Translations under genes and position numbers: made by a program | Source: Capra hircus | Lineage: Eukaryota > Chordata > Mammalia > Artiodactyla > Bovidae | Assembly (NCBI RefSeq): GCF_001704415.2 | Contig: NC_030824.1 | Span: 36,761,022-36,825,021 of the forward strand | Direction of reading: 5' to 3' | Length of the DNA: 64,000 bases | Shown here: positions 35,325 to 46,288 of the stretch, one piece after another | How the letters are laid out: every line of letters starts with the position of its first letter | Numbering within the stretch: position 1 is the first letter of the stretch | Notes under the pieces: model-generated | The model's database searches: none | What the model saw: only the letters and a program-made list of their open reading frames with translations | What the model was told of the DNA's origin: nothing

Positions 35325-35595
35325 TAATAATAACCAATATTTTTGAACACCTGTTTGTTCCAGGCAGAGTTCTAAGTACTTCACCTACACTAATTGCTTT
35401 AATCCTCATCACTACTCTAGTAGAGTAAACCGCTGCTCTAGAGGTGAGTAGTATGATTCTTAATGTACAGATAAGGAAACTGAGGCCACAGAAGTTAAGT
35501 GCCCAAGAATACACAGCAAATTAGTAGCAAATTTAGAATTTAAACCTGATGGTTGTCTCCCAAGTCCGCATTCCTAACCCACTTTGCCATTCTCC
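35325..35595 (-). mobile_element. MIR SINE, antisense, near full length
   Basis: ATAATAACCAATATTTTTGA, then AGAGTTCTAAGTACTTCACC, GATAAGGAAACTGAGGCCAC, AGAAGTTAAGTGCCCAAG and a decayed tRNA-side end AACCCACTTTGCCATTCTCC. One of the best-preserved ancient repeats in the window. Confidence 0.88.
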
Positions 35596-36034
35596 AGATT
35601 CTGACATGTTCTGATTTATGGCACAAGCAGCTTCTTGTGTTTGATGAGAAACATGAGTAACCTTTGACAAATGTGAAGTGCGTCCTTCCTTGGCAGTTGG
35701 ATAAATTCCATTTTATCCAGCACCTGTTCTGTCAATTGTGTTCAGAAGGAAATCCTCTGTCTTACTCATTTGTGTGACATTTGTATCTCAGTGATTCTTT
35801 GGCAAAAACGTCCAAAACCTAGAGAAAACTACTCTGACAAAGGATGCCTTCGTATGTTTCTCCATAAATAGCAGCATGGTTGAGGGTAGGAGTTGTCAGA
35901 AGTCTCCCTTCTCTCAGCTTTGACTGGTTCCCACTCATATGGCTTTAGAAATGGTATTTGAGAAATCTTTTAAAAAGGAAGTTTGTCTGATGACCATGAT
36001 AAAATAATTCTTTAAAAATTAGGTAATTAATAAT
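35596..36034. other. Single-copy DNA
   Basis: No gene or repeat family is recognised. Confidence 0.6.
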
Positions 36035-36345
36035 TTTCCTAGCTTTATTGAGGGACAATTAGCATAACATTGTGTATTTAGGGTGTTCAGTGTGATGATT
36101 TGATACATGTATATATTGCAACATGATTCACAGTATGTTAACATTCCCAATGTTAACACATCCAGCTTTTCACAGTTTAATTTTGTGTGTGTGTGTGTGG
36201 TGAGAATATTTAAGTTTTACTCTCCTAGATAGTTTCAAAGTATGTCTTACAGTATTGTTAACTATAGACACCATGCTAAGTATCACATACCCAGAACTTA
36301 CTATCTTATGACTGGACATTTGTACCCTTTGACCAAGAAGTAATT
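36035..36345 (-). mobile_element. LINE-1 3' UTR fragment (L1MA/MB-like), antisense
   Basis: CTAGCTTTATTGAGGGACAA, TTTGATACATGTATATATTG, AACATTCCCAATGTTAACAC with a (GT)n stretch at 36184-36199, then GTTAACTATAGACACCATGC and GGACATTTGTACCCTTTGAC. These are typical of an old L1 3' UTR read antisense. Confidence 0.85.
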
Positions 36346-37301
36346 CTTTATAAATGAATTGTGAAATATGTCATGTTTATCTAAAAGAATTTCAGTTGTA
36401 GGGGGAATCATACATTTGGGTTATCTTTATTTGTATGTCCAGGGGATAGATGACATGCTGGGTGGTTCTAAAGGAGAGCTTTTATAGCTTATGTTTATTT
36501 TCTTGGAGGAATAAGTAGAAATCAAGGACCAACTCTTGGCTTCTTCCATTCCTACATGTATTACCCAAAGATGATTCAGAGAAATTTAAATTCAGTTTTG
36601 AACACTAATGTGAAGTGTGTATTTTGTCTCTGTGTCTGTCAAAGTTTGCCTTTATAGACTGGACAGTAGGAGGCATAATATTAATAAAAATTTATGTTAT
36701 AGAATAGTTCTCTCAAGTGATTTAAAGTTATTAAGTTCTTATCAAATACTGTTAAATATCCCACACAGTGTTCGAAATTCAGTTTCAAATTAAAGGAAAC
36801 TTATTTGAGTTGCTCACACTACCTTCTAGAATGATTAATACGTATATGTAACAAACTTATTTCCAGTCATAATTTGCTTGTTGAATTTCCAAAGCAGAGC
36901 ATTATGTCTGACATAAGTAAGGATTTGGTCACAACTGTTATCTACTGAAGAGTTTGTAGAACAAATTAAACTCTGTTGGCCAGATTGTTGCCAATGGAAA
37001 GTATCTTTTCATCTTGAAGACCTTTTAAAATTTGTTTGATTTGCATTGCTAAATTTATACCCTTTAGGAACAATTTTATAAGACAGATCCTCTTAACAGT
37101 ACCAACATACCCACAGCCAGTTTGCCCACATGTGCAAATGTGTTTGTGTTTCTAATAGACCCACAAGCACATGCACAGGTCTCTCATTCTGTATCATTAG
37201 CACACACATTTATTGTTTCTATTTGCCTATGTACTTAAACCTTTAAGTATGATTCATAAATAAAAATTACATGCTCAGATTTTTGTCATAAACACTTTTT
37301 T
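36346..37301. other. Single-copy AT-rich DNA
   Basis: No gene or repeat family is recognised in about 950 bp. Confidence 0.6.
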
Positions 37302-37410
37302 TTTTTGGCCCAGTGGCATGTGGGATCTTAGTTCCCTGCCCAGGGACTGAACCCATGGCCCCTGCATCAGATGCACAGAATCTTAACCACTGGATAGCCA
37401 GGGAAGTCCC
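37302..37410 (-). mobile_element. CHR-type SINE fragment, antisense
   Basis: TTTTTTTTTTGGCCCAGTGG, then CATGTGGGATCTTAGTTCCC, CCCAGGGACTGAACCCATGG and CTTAACCACTGGATAGCCAG with GGAAGTCCC. Short CHR copy with the tRNA head at its right. Confidence 0.9.
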
Positions 37411-38472
37411 TGGAATAAGCACTGAAGTTTAACACATATTTAAATCTTTTTCCCTAAAACTTCTAAAGACACAAAATATTTGACAAATAGTGCTAAGTAA
37501 TCGATAAGGTAAACACTGAATCACCTGACAAATAGGATCCCCCTACCCCAAGTTTCTTAATTTTATACTGGAATGATTTTAAACATATGTGGTTATAAGC
37601 TTATCAGATTTCCAAAATTGAACCTTCTATAAAAATCACACTGGGTCCCTCAGCTGTGTTTTCTTTCATTATTTATAGACAAATCGAAAACAAATGTTCT
37701 TTAAGAAAAAGTACAATGAACTGAAACCATCTGTCAGGATGCACTTTTTCTCTCGAATTCATCTGTAATTCAGACGTGTAAGTGAACCAGAGCCTAAGTC
37801 TCATGAAATCATGACATATTTAATGGTAGTTTTAGTGTCAGTTCAGAGACAAAAGTGTTAATGTCTGTTGTAACAAGACCTAAATGGCTCATTTAATTCA
37901 TGAAGGTTATGATTAAATAAGCTAGTGACATGGGGCAAATGCAAATATTTCCATTTCGAAGGTCTTAATTTCAAATATATTTTGAAAATAAGACACTTTT
38001 GGAAACCTCACTTGAAAAATTTAATGAATATTATAAAAATGGTTCTGGATGTTTCCCTCCCACAGATATTGTAGGCTAGTGAATAGACCCTAGCTACTGA
38101 ATGCTTGATCACAAAACAAAATCACAGAAAGTGCAGTCAACAGAAAACCTCAGAAAATAAATCCATACTATGTTGGTTTGCTTGCTTGTTCTAAACATAA
38201 AAAATTAAGTAAAGAAAACATTTCACTTCATTTAGAAAAAGCATATAAATTAGCAGGATATTATTTTTAAATGGAATATTTAGTCTTTTAGGGCATTGTG
38301 ATTTTTTTTTTTAACTTAAAAAGTATCATCCTTTCTGGATGTGATACCTTGAGAAGAACATAACATCAGTTTCTAAAATTCCTGCCAGAAATGCATAATC
38401 TGAGTTTAATCATGAGGAAACACCAGACAATTCTAAATGAAAACCATTCCATTAGGAAAAGTCGAGGAAAAG
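37411..38472. other. Single-copy AT-rich DNA
   Basis: No gene or repeat family is recognised in about 1 kb. Confidence 0.6.
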
Positions 38473-38473
38473 G

Positions 38474-38745
38474 GCTTCACTGGTGGCTCAGTGGTTAAGA
38501 ATCCACCTGCCAATGCAGGAGCTCGATTGCTAATCCTGGAAGGTTCCACATACCAAGGGAAAACTAAGTCTGTAGGCCTCCACTATTGAGCCTGGGCTCT
38601 AGAGCAGGGGAACCACAGCTGCTGAACCTGCCTGCCCTAAAGCCCGTGCTCCACGACGAGAGAAGCCGCTGCAGGGAGGAGGCCGTGCACTGCAGCCAGA
38701 GGAAAGCCCAGGCAGCAGCAAAGAGCTAGCACAGCCAACATACAG
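38474..38745 (+). mobile_element. CHR-type tRNA-Glu SINE, long form
   Basis: Head GGCTTCACTGGTGGCTCAGT then GGTTAAGAATCCACCTGCC, body AGCCTGGGCTCTAGAGCAGG, GCCCGTGCTCCACGACGAG and AGAAGCCGCTGCAGGGAGGA, and tail region GCCCAGGCAGCAGCAAAGAG. The antisense 69-codon frame here is a shadow of this SINE. Confidence 0.88.
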
Positions 38746-39583
38746 ACGTGAATACGTAAAGTTATAAAAGAGGGAGAGTGCATTCTTCAAAAAGTCAACA
38801 TCTTGCAAGACAAAAGCTAAAGGAACTTTAAAATCAAACGACTCTAAAGGGACATGACAACTAAATATGACACTTGATCTTAGACTGGATTCCCTTCTGA
38901 AGGAAAAAGAAAGGTTATAAAAGACATTTTGGGGTCAAGTGACAAATTTGGAATGCAGATGATAGATTAGCTAGAATATTGCATCAATGTTAAATTTACA
39001 AAAGTTGGTAACTGGACTGTGATTGTGTAACAGAATATCCCTATTCTTAGGAAACACATACTGAAGTGTCTAGGGTAAAGGGCTGTGAGATAGGTAAATA
39101 AGTCTCAAACAGTTCAGAATGATAAAGGAAATGGGGTAAAATTATAACAATAGGAGAATCCGGATAAAAGGTGCATGGTCCTCTTTGTGCTATTGCAATT
39201 TATTTCCAAATAAAAGTTAAAATTAAAAAGTTACCTGACTTGGGAAAGAATTTCTGAGGAACGTGAACTCTTTTTTTAGATAACTGCTCTTCTAGAAATA
39301 CCATGCCTGCAACATGTTTGATAGCATTCAGCCATGTCTGATAACATTAGGTGTTATCAGACATGGCTAAATGAACCTTTGATTGAAGAACACAACTGAC
39401 ATAGTTTGAATTAATAAACAGATTTTGGTTTCTAATTCCATGGTAACTGACATGAAAGAAAAAGCAGAAAGTATTGACTCAGTCTTTCAGTGACCAAAGA
39501 GCTTATTTTACTGTACACCTCCTTTTGTTGTGCCAGAGGTCTCAAAGGATCTCTGTCATTTCACTCAGCTGGTCATCAAGTCC
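38746..39583. other. Single-copy DNA containing a perfect short hairpin
   Basis: No gene recognised. Contains the 39-nt palindrome at 39330-39368 listed separately. Confidence 0.6.
39330..39368. repeat. Perfect 17-bp inverted repeat with 5-nt loop
   Basis: Arms 39330-39346 (AGCCATGTCTGATAACA) and 39352-39368 are exact reverse complements around loop TTAGG. No pairing continues beyond the arms. It lies in otherwise unassigned DNA. It could be the core of a decayed palindromic DNA transposon, or a product of replication template switching. At 17 bp the stem is too short for a typical miRNA precursor. Confidence 0.95.
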
Positions 39584-39594
39584 TGAAGGAGAGT

Positions 39595-39871
39595 GCTGCT
39601 GCTGCTGCTGCTAAGTCACTTCAGTCTTGTCCGACTCTGTGCGACCCCATAGACGGCAGCCCACCAGGCTCCCCCGTCCCTGGGATTCTCCAGGCAAGAA
39701 CATTGAAGTGGGTTGCCATTTCCTTCTCCAATGTGTAAAAGTGAAAAGTGAAAGTGAAGTCACTCAGTCGCATCCGACTCGTAGCCACCCCATGGACTAC
39801 AGCCTACCAGGCTCCTCCATCCATGGGATTTTCCAGGCAAGAGTACGGGAGTGGCTTGCCATTGCCTTCTC
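39595..39871 (-). mobile_element. BovA2 SINE with target-site duplication
   Basis: Starts (GCT)5, contains both monomers and the linker GTGAAAAGTGAAAGTGAAGT. The flanks TGAAGGAGAGTG (39584-39595) and TGAAGGAGTGTA (39874-39885) are similar, giving a short, slightly imperfect duplication. Confidence 0.95.
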
Positions 39872-40170
39872 CATGAAGGAGTGTAGTAGCCATCAAATTT
39901 CTCTCCAGGAAATAAGCATAGATCCTGTTTCATATGGTCACATCTTCTTTACAATCTTATCAGAAAGTGTTTGTCTATAACATAGCTCATGAGTGCAAAT
40001 TTTAAGTATTTTAAATTACATCAGATTTGCCACTTAAGAAACCTGAAGTCCTTCTCCCAGAAAACAGTAGTTGGGAGTGTTGTCCCCATCACAAGACACT
40101 GGAAGTAAAGGACCACCCTACCTACTTTCCTGCTTTATTTTTGTTTCACCAATTGCTGCATGCTCAACTA

Positions 40171-40365
40171 TCTTCCCCGGTGACTCAGTCGATAAAGAAT
40201 CTGCCTGCAGTGCAGGAGATGCAGCTTTGATCTCAGGTCTAGGAAGATCCCCTGGAGGAGGAAATGGCACCCCACTCCAGTATTTGTGCCTGGGAAATCC
40301 CATGGACAGAGGAGCCTGGTGGGCTACAGTGGAAACTCCAAGAGTCAGATACACCATGGCGACTA
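40171..40365 (+). mobile_element. Bov-tA SINE
   Basis: TCTTCCCCGGTGACTCAGTC, GATAAAGAATCTGCCTGCAG, decayed B-box GCTTTGATCTC, body CACCCCACTCCAGTATTTGT and GACAGAGGAGCCTGGTGGGC. The 3' end is decayed. Confidence 0.92.
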
Positions 40366-40559
40366 AATATCACTTTAAAGGTCCAGAAACATTAAAAAAT
40401 ACATTTTATGCATGGTATAAAATTGGCTTGTAATTAATGATGAAAGGATTATGGAATGAGAAAACATTGTTGGCTTTGTCCATATGATTTAATTTTGTAC
40501 ATGATTGGATGGGCAGGCTGTATGACAGTCTCTTCTAAAGCTTCCTACACAAAATGTCT

Positions 40560-40690
40560 ACAGGTTAACAGTGTCAGCATCATCTGGGACCTTTTTAGAA
40601 ATGCAGACTCTCCCAGGCCCCAAACCAGAAGTATTAGGTAGGAATCTGCACATTAGCAAGAGCCCCAGGTCTCCCATATGCAGGAACACT
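40560..40690 (-). mobile_element. MER5A DNA transposon remnant (hAT-Charlie, non-autonomous)
   Basis: GTGTCAGCATCATCTGGGAC, then TTTTTAGAAATGCAGACTCT, CCCAGGCCCC, and AGGAATCTGCACATTAGCAA with GAGCCCCAGG match MER5A in the antisense direction. MER5A has no coding capacity. The outer inverted termini are not clearly kept. Confidence 0.75.
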
Positions 40691-41009
40691 GATAAAACTA
40701 CAAATACATTCCTTAAAAATGTTCCTGAAGAATCTAGAGGATCCAGTGAGCTGCAGCATTATCAGATGTCTCATTACTGGGATCCTTTGAGAAGAATAAA
40801 AATAGAGGCTCTTGTATCTCCTTCCTAGAACCTCTCTTTTTAGCTGATTATTTACTATCATTTTTTTTTCCCTTCTAAGACTTCTCAGTCTTTTTTAGTT
40901 CGTTTTTCCCTCATAAATTATTTTTGTTGCTCATCCTAATCTTAATGTTTTTTTTTTCCTAGACACAATTATCTTGAATGTTTTTTGATTACCTGTCCAC
41001 ATAAACCCT
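40691..41009. other. Single-copy T-rich DNA
   Basis: No gene or repeat family is recognised, apart from T tracts at 40861-40870 and 40953-40961 that may belong to the adjoining L1. Confidence 0.5.
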
Positions 41010-41210
41010 TGATATTATTTCTTTTCCACTGTGGCCAGAAAACATTTGCTGTAAGATTTAAACATTTGAAAACTGGATGAATTATATGCTGTGACTCAGC
41101 ATGTGACCTACCTAGGTGGTGATTCCATGTGCTCGAGAAAGCAAATGTGTATTCAATAGTTGTTTGGGGTAGTGTTCAGTAATTGTTAATTAGGTTAATA
41201 TGTTTGACTG
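41010..41210 (-). mobile_element. Old LINE-1 ORF2 segment, antisense, left half of split copy
   Basis: GATATTATTTCTTTTCCACT, then GTGGCCAGAAAACATTTGCT, GTGACTCAGCATGTGACCTA and AATGTGTATTCAATAGTTGT with GTTAATTAGGTT match antisense L1 ORF2. The copy is interrupted at 41211 by BovB and resumes at about 42974, where the next expected L1 bases are found. Confidence 0.75.
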
Positions 41211-42973
41211 CAAGGAGAGAAGAAAGCCTTCTTCAGTGATCAGTGCAAAGAAATAGAAGAAAACAATAGAATGGGAAAGACTAGAGATCTCTTGAAGAAA
41301 ATTAGAGATAACAAGGGAACATTTCATGCAAAACATAGGCTCAATAAAGGACAGAAATGGTATGGACCTGACAGAAGCAGAAGCTATTAAGAAGAGGTGG
41401 CAAGAATACACAGAAGAGCTGTACAAAAAAGATCTTCACAACCCAGTTAGTCATGATGGTGTGACATCCTGGAATGTGAAGTCAAGTGGGCCTTAGGAAG
41501 CATCACTATGAACAAAGCTAGTGGAGGTGATGGAATTCCAGCTGAGCTATTTCAAATCCTGAAAGATGATGCTGTGAAAGTGCTGCACTCAATATGCCAG
41601 CAAATATGGAAAACTCAGCAGTGGCCACAGGACTTGAAAAGGTCAGTTTTCATCCCAGTCCCAAAGAAAGGCAATGCCAAAGAATGCTCAAACTACTGCA
41701 CAATTGCACTCATATCACACGCTAGTAAATTAATGCCCCAAATTCTCCAAGTCTGGCTTCAGCAATATGTGAACCGTGAACCTCCAGATGTTCAAGCTGG
41801 TTTTAGGAAAGGCAGAGGAACCAGAGATCAAATAGCCAACATCCGCTGGATCGTGGAAAAAGCAAGAGAGTTCCAGAAAAACACATATTTCTGCTTTATT
41901 GACTGTGTCAAAGCCTTTGACTGTGTGGATCACAGTAAACTGTGGAAAATTCTGAAAGAGATGGGAATACCAGACCACCTGACCTGCCTCTTGAGAAATC
42001 TGTATGCTGGTCAGGAAGCAATAGTTAGAACTGGACATGGTACAACAGACTGGTTCCAAATAGGAAAAGGAGTACATCAAGGCTATATATTGTCACCCTG
42101 CTTATTTAACTTATATGCAGAATACATCATGAGAAACACTGGGCTGGATGAAGCACAAGCTGGAATCAAGACTGCCAGGAGAAATATCAATCACCTCAGA
42201 TATGCAGATGACACCACCCTTATGGCAGAGAGCGAAGAAGAACTAAAGAGCCTCTTGATGAAAGTGAAAAAGGAGAGTGAAAAAGTTGACTTAAAGCTCA
42301 GCATTCAGAAAACGAAGATCATGGCATCTAGTCCCATCACTTTGTGACAAATAGATGGGGAAACAGTGTCAGACTTTCTTTTTTGGGGCTCCAAAATCAC
42401 TGCAGATGGAGATTGTAGCCATGAAATTAAAAGATGCTTACTGCTTGGAAGAAAAGTTATGACCAACCTAAACAGCATATTAAAAAGCAGAGACATTACT
42501 TTGTCAACGAAGGTCCGTCTAGTCAAGGCTATGGTTTTTCCAGTAGTCATGTATGGATGTGAGAATTGGACTATAAAGAAAGCTGAGCGCCAAAGAATTG
42601 ATGCTTTAGAACTGTGATGTTGGAGAATACTCTTGAGAGTCCCTTGGACAGCAAGGAAATTTAACCAGTCCATCCTAAAGGAGATCAGTCCTGGGTGTTC
42701 ATTAGATGGACTGATGCTAAAGCTGAAACTCTAATACTTTTGGCCACCTGATGCAAAGAAGTGACTTCTTGGAAAAGCCCCTGATGCTGGGAAAGATTGA
42801 AAGCAGGAGGAGAAGGGGATGATAGAGGATGAGATGGTTGGATGGCATCACCCACTCAATGGACATGAGTTTGGGTAGGCCCTGGGAATTGGTGATGGAC
42901 AGAGAGGCCTGGCGTGCAGCAGTCCATGGGGTTGCAAAGAGTCGGACACGACTGAGCGACTGAACTGAACTGG
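41211..42973 (+). mobile_element. BovB LINE, 5'-truncated, 1.76 kb, inserted into L1
   Basis: The longest BovB here. It starts within the ORF upstream of RT, runs to the BovB terminus CTGAACTGAACTGG and is flanked by TGTTTGACTG (41201-41210) and TGGTTGACTG (42974-42983), a 10-bp duplication with one mismatch. The endonuclease domain and 5' end (about half of the ~3.2-kb element) are missing. Confidence 0.95.
41508..42347 (+). pseudogene. BovB reverse-transcriptase domain, open for 279 codons
   Basis: An uninterrupted frame covers most of the RTE-type reverse transcriptase. In order: FIPVPKKGNAKECSNYCTI (fingers), QAGFRKGRGTRDQI, motif A FIDCVKAFDCVDH with its catalytic Asp, motif B GVHQGYILSPCLF, and motif C YADD in LRYADDTTLMAES. 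Expected changes from the BovB consensus include C for Y in motif A and H for R in motif B. The frame ends with a stop at 42345-42347 (TGA after SSPITL), where BovB normally continues toward its C-terminus. The upstream endonuclease is absent. It encodes no host gene and, lacking promoter and endonuclease, is not an active transposon. The remaining open frame points to a comparatively recent insertion. Confidence 0.93.
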
Positions 42974-42983
42974 TGGTTGACTG

Positions 42984-43170
42984 TGTCACTTAGGTAATCT
43001 ATATCTATCCATCACAAGTTTGCTTATACTAGTTCTATCAAGTACACTGAAAGAGGAGTATTAAAATCTCTGACTCAATGGATTGGTCTATTTTTCCCTT
43101 TGAGTCTGTCAGTTTTTGCTTCATGAATTTTCATGTTCTGGAATTAGGTACACATTAAATATTTTAAATT
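42984..43170 (-). mobile_element. Old LINE-1 ORF2 segment, antisense, right half of split copy
   Basis: Continues from 41210 after BovB: AGTTCTATCAAGTACACTGA, GAGTATTAAAATCTCTGACT, GGTCTATTTTTCCCTTTGAG and GTCAGTTTTTGCTTCATGAA with GGAATTAGGTACACATT. These match consecutive antisense L1 positions. Confidence 0.8.
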
Positions 43171-43894
43171 AAACATGAGAGTTTCTGTAAAGGTTAAATT
43201 CATTCTTTTATGAATAAAGGAATGCTATAATTGAAAGTATATATTGCATAATGTTTGCAATTGTGTGAGTTATTGGACTTCTGAGGCCAAAGTATCTAAG
43301 AACCTCTCATCAAATTTCTCCATTGTTTCAGGGGGGATTTGCAGCCTCCCTGTGAAAATGGGCGTCTTTAAGAAGCCAGTTCCTCCATGACTTGCTTCCA
43401 GGATTCTCATGTTTCTAAGGAGAACTGAAACACCTGGTGTACGTAACTGGTGTGAGCCTTGTATGATGAGCTCTGAATCTTCATAAATTACTGCCTAACT
43501 TTGGCTTCTGACACTAGATTTGAAATAGGGCTATTGCCCAAGCATCTCTGCAGAGGTTTTACATGCAACTGAAGGTGAAGTGAAGTAGGTGGGTGGCTCT
43601 GGTTGATACATATTTTCTGGAGGGTGACAGATGAAAAAAAAGTTTTAAAAATGTTTATGTTCAAGAATGTATATCACACAGTGTATAGTAAAGAAAAATC
43701 TTAAACAACTGAATGATGGGGACTATTATATTTTCAGAGAATATTAAATAGCATGGGGAAATGCTTCTAATACACCATCTATGTTTTAAGAAATTTGGAT
43801 CTAAAAACTTTATTTAGCATTAGAATTTTGATAAAATTCAAAATAACAGTTTAGAATATTATATACAGCTCTCCATTAACATGTGTAATGCCAG
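43171..43894. other. Single-copy AT-rich DNA
   Basis: No gene or repeat family is recognised. Confidence 0.6.
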
Positions 43895-44035
43895 TCTATC
43901 TATCTATGTATCCAACTATCCATCTGTCTATCCATCCATCTACCTACCTATCCATCCATCTATCCATCTATATATCCATCTATCTACCCACCTATCTATC
44001 CATCTGTCCATCTATCTATCCATCTATCTATATCT
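43895..44035. repeat. Compound ATCT/ATCC tetranucleotide microsatellite
   Basis: About 140 bp of interspersed TCTA and TCCA units (CTATCTATCTATG, CCATCCATCTACC and so on) with several interruptions. The 119-codon frame across it (43881-44240) is an artefact of the repeat. Confidence 0.95.
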
Positions 44036-44526
44036 TTGGATAGATATTTTAAAATCATGGGATTTAAAGAGGATTTGTTTAGTAAGGAATACTCCAAAAT
44101 ATCCAGCACAAATAATAATCCACTTGTGGATCTCTAGGGATGGAAATTCTGTAACTATTTGTAGTGGTTTTTTAACTGAAAAGTCTCTGATGGTTAAGAA
44201 TGTTTTTTCCTTAAGCTTAACTGAAATCTCTCTGATTTAATTTAAATCCACATCCTCTTGCTCGGTCTGATCTTCAGAGCCATAAAAACATTTTTTTTCC
44301 TTATAAAGACACAAATAAAACTGCATTAGACATATCTTTTATCAGATTAAATATCTTAATTATCATTATTAAATTTTCTCATTATTTAGAATTTACCATT
44401 TGTAAATGTCTTTCTCCCTTGAACCTGCTTTGATCCTATAAATTCACAGGTAGCCTGTATCTTAAGAAGGATTAGAAATCAGCAGTAAAAGAATTCATTC
44501 ATTTGTTGTGAACCCCTATCTCTTTG
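44036..44526. other. Single-copy AT-rich DNA
   Basis: No gene or repeat family is recognised. Confidence 0.6.
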
Positions 44527-44720
44527 GGGCTTCCTGGTGGCCCTAGTGGTAAAAGAACCCACCTGTCACTGCAGGAGACGTAAGAGATGGGGATTCAGTC
44601 CCTGGGTCGGGAAGATCCCCTGGAGGAGGAAATGGCAACCCTCTCCAGTATTCTTGCCTGGAGAATCCCATGGACAGAGGGGTCAAAAAGAGTCAGACAT
44701 GACTGGACCACTTAGTACAC
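44527..44720 (+). mobile_element. Bov-tA SINE
   Basis: GGGCTTCCTGGTGGCCCTAG, TGGTAAAAGAACCCACCTG, decayed B-box GATTCAGTCCC, body CCAGTATTCTTGCCTGGAGA and GGGGTCAAAAAGAGTCAGAC. A deletion removes the GAGCCTGGTGGGCTACAG portion. Confidence 0.93.
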
Positions 44721-44879
44721 CTATCCCTTCTTACTCCTTCATGTTTATTTCCTGCCTTTGCTGGGACATTGAAGACCTTAAGGGGATCTCAGGAATGGTT
44801 GCAGTAATGACAATTTGGTTCTTTTAAATTTCTTACTTTTTCTGGGTAATTTAACTGTCTGAGGCTGTAAGGGTGAATT

Positions 44880-45100
44880 GCTGGTTGCTGGAAACATGCT
44901 GGAAACACTGCGCAAGATGCTTTCTGTGTGTCGCCTTGAACAGTTCTACAGCAACATTGTCGAGTAGGGATGCTCATTCCTGTGTGAAGAAAAGGACACT
45001 GATACCCACGCAGATAGGTGACTGGCCAGCCAAACAGCAAGTCTACATCAGACTGGATACCATCTCAGTTCTCTCTGAGTTCATGCCACTGCACAATGCA
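44880..45100 (-). mobile_element. MIR SINE, antisense, strongly decayed (possible)
   Basis: CAGTTCTACAGCAACATTGT, GAGTAGGGATGCTCATTCCT and GTGAAGAAAAGGACACTGAT fit a worn antisense MIR (CTCACAACAACCCTATGAGG, ATCCCCATTTTACAG, ATGAGGAAACTGAGGC). Confidence 0.5.
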
Positions 45101-45648
45101 GTTTTGTTATTTTAAAGAATAAAAATGCAACTGATTCTTCCTAGCTTGATCTGGCATATTAAATGAGCATGTTTAGTATATCATTAAAGCTTTCAATTAG
45201 ACAGAGTTTACTTTTTGCCAACTTGGTAAGGAATGAGTTGAAACTCAAACCAATGATAGCTTCCACTTCATTTTGCCATAAATCTTTCCTGGTGGTTACA
45301 TAGAACCTTGAGGTTCATATACAGCTGTCTTCCATGGCAAATGGCAAACTATGAACCAACTAGAAGGATTTGAAATGTGACTTCTGGAACAGTCTCACTG
45401 TGGATCCCTCAGGAAGATCTTGGTGAAGTTCAAAGTCAGGGATGTCACAGATTTCTCCAAACTGTTCAGAAGGGGGACATAGAGGTAGCAATGGCGGTGA
45501 AGGATGGGGTCCATCCCAGGCCACAGCATCTCTTCCTTCCCTAACTTTAATAACTGAGAATGACACTAACGCTGCAGAAACAGTACTTTAAAAGTTATTT
45601 TGTAAAACTTGTTATTATGAATGAATTATGCATACATAAAAGCATACA
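45101..45648. other. Single-copy DNA
   Basis: No gene or repeat family is recognised. Short frames at 45360-45566 lack recognisable homology. Confidence 0.6.
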
Positions 45649-45880
45649 TGGGGCTTCCCTGGTGACTCACATGGTAAAAGAATCTTCTTGCAACGTGGGA
45701 GACCCAGGCTCAATCCCTGGTTTGGGAAGACTCCCTGGAGAAGGAAATGGCAACCCACTCCAGTATTCTTGTTTGGAAAATCCCATGGACAGAGGAGCCT
45801 GGTGGATACAGTCCACGGGGTCCCCAACATGAGTCCCCAAAGAGTCCCCAACATGACTGAGTGACTAACACTTTCACTTT
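45649..45880 (+). mobile_element. Bov-tA SINE with internal micro-duplication
   Basis: GGGGCTTCCCTGGTGACTCA, head, body CCACTCCAGTATTCTTGTTT and 3' end GTGACTAACACTTTCACTTT. Near 45818-45858 the unit GTCCCCAACATGA or a close variant is present three times, a small internal amplification not normal for Bov-tA. Confidence 0.95.
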
Positions 45881-45939
45881 TTTTCCCACAAAAGCACAGT
45901 AATGGAATATTTACTGGCATTCTAGCATTCTATTTAAGA

Positions 45940-46160
45940 AACAGAGCATTACAAATACAAGTGAAAACTCTTTCTGGGTCCACCCCAATCCTATCCCCAT
46001 CTTCCCTCTTTTCCCAGGGGTAATATATGTTTAAGATTTAGGCATTATAGCTTTCATTCATTCACTTTCACTGATTTGTAGTGTTCTACTATGTGAATAT
46101 ACTGTAATGTATTTACTTTCAAATTGATGGACAATTAGGAGATGGATAAGTTTAGTAGGA
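45940..46160 (-). mobile_element. Old LINE-1 3' fragment, antisense (probable)
   Basis: GTGTTCTACTATGTGAATAT with ACTGTAATGTATTTACTTTC and AAATTGATGGACAATTAGGA resemble antisense L1 (ATTGTGTGAATATACC, ACAATTTATTTATCCATTC, GTTGATGGACATTTGGG). The left half is less certain. Confidence 0.55.
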
Positions 46161-46288
46161 AAGTATCTGATTAGACGTGAGTCATTTTCTAGCTTTCTTT
46201 TCATTTTGGGAGATGGGTTCAACAGACGTTTGCTACATTATTAAAAATAAGTAGATGAGTATAAGCTGAACATGTGTCATGAACCAAG

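Noticed and set aside
41508..42347. 279-codon open frame as a host gene
   Set aside because: It is BovB reverse transcriptase, with motif A, motif B and YADD, inside a truncated LINE.
43895..44035. Regularly spaced short repeats as a CRISPR-like array
   Set aside because: A tetranucleotide microsatellite without spacers, in a mammalian genome.
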